Shown piece after piece: positions 5,540-8,259 of a stretch of 8,259 nt of DNA (position 1 is its first letter; every line of letters starts with the position of its first letter). Location: positions 1 through 8,259 of the forward strand of contig CAJUBU010000008.1 of the NCBI GenBank assembly GCA_910585095.1, given 5' to 3'. The position numbers and the translations under genes are program-made. Below the pieces are notes generated by a model. The model was not told the origin of the DNA, searched no databases, and was given only the letters and a program-made list of their open reading frames with translations. Source of the DNA: an uncultured Lachnospira sp. GTDB lineage: Bacteria > Bacillota > Clostridia > Lachnospirales > Lachnospiraceae.

Positions 5540-7822
5540 ATGACAGAAAAAATAATACAAGAGGATGTTTTTGATAGCGAGACAAAATTAGTAAAGGAAG
5601 ATTCAAAAGATTTTATTTCACCACAAGTATTATATGAAAATTTGATGAATGAAATTAAAAAATATCATCCATCAACTGATTTGTCTGCAATAGAAAAAGC
5701 ATATAAGATAGCAGATAAAGCTCATAAAGGACAGAAAAGAAAATCTGGAGAACCATATATTATCCATCCGCTTTGTGTGGCAATTATTCTTGCGCAGTTA
5801 GAGCTTGATAAAGAGACTATTATAGCAGGACTTTTGCATGATGTTGTGGAAGATACAGTGATGACAAGTGAAGATGTTACAAGAGAGTTTGGAGCTGAAG
5901 TTGCATTGCTTGTAGATGGTGTTACAAAGTTGACACAATTGAATTACCAGCATGATAAAATTGAAGTTCAGGCTGAAAATTTAAGAAAAATGTTTTTGGC
6001 GATGGCAAAAGATATCCGAGTGATTATGATTAAATTGGCGGATAGGCTCCATAATATGAGAACGATGCAGTTTCAAACACCTGCAAAGCAAGTGGAAAAA
6101 TCTAGAGAAACGATGGAAATCTATGCGCCAATTGCACATAGGCTTGGAATTTCTAAGATAAAGGTGGAACTTGACGATTTATCAATGAAATATATTATGC
6201 CTGATGTATACAATGATTTGGTGGCACAGGTTAATCTTAATCGTCCCGGAAGAGAAGCATTTATAAAAAGTATTATAAAAGAAGTTGGCATGCACATAAG
6301 CAATGCAGGAATTGAGGCAGACATTGACGGGCGTGTAAAACATTTCTTTTCAATCTATAGGAAAATGGTGAATCAAAATAAGACATTAGACCAGATATTT
6401 GATATTTTTGCTGTGCGAATTAAAGTCGATACCGTAAAAGACTGTTATGCCGCACTGGGTGTTATCCATGAGATGTATAAGCCTATTCCTGGAAGATTTA
6501 AAGATTATATTGCAATGCCAAAGCCTAATATGTATCAATCACTTCACACAACATTAATTGCATCTAATGGGCAGCCATTTGAGATACAGATAAGAACATA
6601 TGAGATGCATAGAACGGCGGAATATGGTATTGCTGCTCATTGGAAATATAAAGAAGGAAAAGGCGGCAACGATAATGAGGAGGCAAAGTTAAGTTGGCTA
6701 CGGCAGATGCTTGAGTGGCAGACAGAAATGTCAGATAATAAAGAATTTTTGTCTTCAATTAAAAATGACCTTGATTTATTTTCTGACAATATTTATTGCT
6801 TTACACCATCAGGTGACGTTAAAAATCTTCCAAGCGGCTCATGTCCTGTTGATTTTGCTTATAGTATTCATAGTGCAGTCGGCAATAAGATGATTGGAGC
6901 AAGAGTAAACGGACAGCTTGTTCCTATTGATTATCGTTTAAAAAATGGCGACCGTGTTGAGATTATCACCTCGCAGAATGGAAAAGGTCCTAGCAGGGAT
7001 TGGCTCAGTAAAGTTAAAAGCTCCCAGGCTAAAAATAAAATTAACCAATGGTTTAAACAAGAATTAAAAGAAGACAATATTTTAAAAGGCAAAGAATTAA
7101 TTACAGCATATTGTAAGTCAAAAGGATATGTGTTATCGGATATAAATAAGCCGCAAGTCGTTGAAAAAACGTTGCGAAAATATGGCTTTAGAGATTGGGA
7201 TTCCATGATGGCTGCCATTGGACATGGCAGTTTAAAGGAAGGTCAAATTGTCAATAAATTAGTTGAAGAAACAGAAAAGTTAAATAAAGAAAATATTACA
7301 GATAAACAGGTACTTGAAGATATTGTCAAAACAGAAGTAAAAAATAAAAATATTTCTTCTAAAAATAAGGGCAATATTGTTGTAAAAGGAATCCATGATG
7401 TAGCTGTACGATTTTCAAAATGCTGCAATCCTGTGCCAGGTGATGAAATTGTTGGTTTTGTGACAAGAGGCAGAGGAGTTACCATACATCGAACGGATTG
7501 TATCAATGTGATTAATTTTCCAGAGAGTGAACGTGTGCGCTTGATAGAGGCTGAATGGGAAGAAGCTGCGAATTCATCTGAGACATACAGTGCGGAAATC
7601 AATATATTTGCTCATAACAGAACGGGACTGATTGTGGATATTTCAAGAATTTTTACAGAGGCGAATATAGATGTTAAGATGTTAAATAGTCGTGTGAACA
7701 AAAAAGATATTGCTACTATTAGTGTTGGTTTTGACATACATGGCAGAGATGAATTGACAAGAATGATAGAAAAACTTAAAAATATTGCAGGTGTTACAGA
7801 TATTGCCAGAACAACGGGCTGA
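5540..7822 (+). CDS. rel: Bifunctional (p)ppGpp synthetase/hydrolase Rel
   Basis: This long RSH enzyme makes and degrades the stringent-response alarmone (p)ppGpp from ATP and GDP/GTP, normally in response to uncharged tRNA on stalled ribosomes. The hydrolase domain is intact: H76 in YIIHP, H100-D101 with E104-D105 in HDVVEDT, and D167 in LADRLHN. The synthetase domain is also intact: D288, RFKD (319-322, the bifunctional-type motif), NMYQSLHT (330-337) and E348 in FEIQIRT. A TGS domain (about 415-478), a helical region, a zinc-finger/RIS domain (C628, C629, H650, C654) and a C-terminal ACT domain (about 686-758) follow. The K/N-rich stretch 572-612 is a probable linker. The 760 residues and the longer N-terminus relative to B. 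subtilis suit clostridial Rel. It follows the isomerase gene by 9 nt, instead of the common recJ/apt neighbours. Confidence 0.97.
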   Translation: MTEKIIQEDVFDSETKLVKEDSKDFISPQVLYENLMNEIKKYHPSTDLSAIEKAYKIADKAHKGQKRKSGEPYIIHPLCVAIILAQLELDKETIIAGLLHDVVEDTVMTSEDVTREFGAEVALLVDGVTKLTQLNYQHDKIEVQAENLRKMFLAMAKDIRVIMIKLADRLHNMRTMQFQTPAKQVEKSRETMEIYAPIAHRLGISKIKVELDDLSMKYIMPDVYNDLVAQVNLNRPGREAFIKSIIKEVGMHISNAGIEADIDGRVKHFFSIYRKMVNQNKTLDQIFDIFAVRIKVDTVKDCYAALGVIHEMYKPIPGRFKDYIAMPKPNMYQSLHTTLIASNGQPFEIQIRTYEMHRTAEYGIAAHWKYKEGKGGNDNEEAKLSWLRQMLEWQTEMSDNKEFLSSIKNDLDLFSDNIYCFTPSGDVKNLPSGSCPVDFAYSIHSAVGNKMIGARVNGQLVPIDYRLKNGDRVEIITSQNGKGPSRDWLSKVKSSQAKNKINQWFKQELKEDNILKGKELITAYCKSKGYVLSDINKPQVVEKTLRKYGFRDWDSMMAAIGHGSLKEGQIVNKLVEETEKLNKENITDKQVLEDIVKTEVKNKNISSKNKGNIVVKGIHDVAVRFSKCCNPVPGDEIVGFVTRGRGVTIHRTDCINVINFPESERVRLIEAEWEEAANSSETYSAEINIFAHNRTGLIVDISRIFTEANIDVKMLNSRVNKKDIATISVGFDIHGRDELTRMIEKLKNIAGVTDIARTTG

Positions 7823-7854
7823 AAGATATGAATATTGATATAAATAAGTTGTAT

Positions 7855-7894
7855 TATAAGTGATAATTTAAATTATACTTGTATAAGAATTTTT
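7855..7894 (+). terminator. Weak AT-rich dyad with T-tract after rel
   Basis: TATAAGT (7855-7861), a bulged G and ATAATTT (7863-7869) pair with AAATTAT (7870-7876) and ACTTGTA (7877-7883). A five-T run follows at 7890-7894. The stem is almost all A-T and the T-run is offset by 6 nt, so it would be at most a weak terminator. It could also simply be AT-rich palindromic DNA, or a control site for the next gene. Confidence 0.3.
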
Positions 7895-7917
7895 CTTTGT
7901 GGGAAAGGATTACCGTA

Positions 7918-8259
7918 GTGAATATTGATTTCGATTATAAAATTCTTGGAGAAATTGGAACAAATTGTTATCTTTTATATAATAAAGAGAATAGAGAAGC
8001 AGTGTTAATTGACCCTGCCGACGAGGCAGGGAAAATCAAGGAGATGATTGCATCAAAAAATTGTACATTAAAAACAATACTTCTTACACATGGACATTAT
8101 GACCATATAGGTGCCGCTGTTGAAATTAGCAAAGCTACAAAGGCGCCTATATATGCAGGTGAACATGAAAAAGAAGTGCTTGCCAATCCAGATATCAATT
8201 TAAGTGCGATGATGGGAGAATGTCCTATACATTTGATTGCTGATAAATGGTTGGCAGAT
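7918..8259 (+). CDS. MBL-fold metallo-hydrolase, 5' part (runs off the window)
   Basis: The first 114 codons of a metallo-beta-lactamase-fold hydrolase are visible, with no stop before the window end. The zinc-binding signature H58-G-H60-Y-D62-H63 is intact, preceded by the strand AVLIDP (28-33) and the GTNCYLLY (14-21) start block typical of small glyoxalase-II-like hydrolases (YcbL/GloB type). Such enzymes hydrolyse thioesters or related substrates with a binuclear metal site; the substrate here is unknown. The start is GTG at 7918-7920, with AAAGGA (7904-7909) 8 nt before it. No better in-frame ATG lies nearby. It follows rel by 95 nt on the same strand; a small MBL hydrolase after rel is a familiar clostridial arrangement, often followed by hemZ, which would lie beyond the window if present. 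Confidence 0.88.
   Translation, partial: MNIDFDYKILGEIGTNCYLLYNKENREAVLIDPADEAGKIKEMIASKNCTLKTILLTHGHYDHIGAAVEISKATKAPIYAGEHEKEVLANPDINLSAMMGECPIHLIADKWLAD

Noticed and set aside
7823..7917. A small gene (for example dtd) or its remnant between rel and the MBL-fold gene
   Set aside because: The 95-bp gap is AT-rich with no coding frame resembling D-Tyr-tRNA deacylase, and no convincing promoter either.

Overview
The window looks like a chromosomal segment of a low-GC, strictly anaerobic Firmicute of class Clostridia, most likely a gut Lachnospiraceae-type organism. The signs are AT-rich intergenic DNA, GGAGG-type ribosome binding sites, an anaerobic ribonucleotide reductase activase, a clostridial-style long Rel protein followed by a small metallo-beta-lactamase-fold gene, and an intracellular pectin-type polysaccharide lyase family protein. 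This taxonomic call is an inference from gene content and style; no rRNA or other marker gene is present to confirm it.

Left part (1-1962, minus strand): nrdG, then dut, then an MgtC/SapB-family membrane protein gene, all transcribed leftward. nrdG and dut both serve deoxynucleotide supply (radical activation of NrdD, and dUTP removal with dUMP production). The MgtC-like gene has no obvious functional tie to them. nrdG stands apart from nrdD, its usual neighbour, which is not in the window. A strong promoter (TTGTCA-17-TATAAT) precedes nrdG, and a weaker candidate precedes dut. The two gaps hold unusual hairpins, including a tandem 19-bp repeat just after nrdG.

Middle (1963-4693): a 236-bp divergent control region separates nrdG from a rightward gene for a 787-residue PcRGLX/YetA-like (PL26-type) protein. 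That protein has no signal peptide and is presumably a cytoplasmic enzyme acting on imported rhamnogalacturonan-type or related oligosaccharides.

Right part (4694-8259, plus strand): a xylose-isomerase-like TIM-barrel sugar isomerase/epimerase, then the bifunctional (p)ppGpp synthetase/hydrolase rel only 9 nt later, then the 5' part of an MBL-fold hydrolase cut by the window end. A good sigma-A-type promoter (TTGACG-17-TAAAAT) sits just before the isomerase gene, so rel probably shares its transcript with a sugar-metabolism gene. That linkage is the most interesting arrangement here. I see no mobile element, CRISPR array, tRNA or rRNA, and no clear evidence of a wholly new multi-gene system. 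The less-described parts are the lyase-family/epimerase pair, its linkage to rel, and the intergenic repeats.
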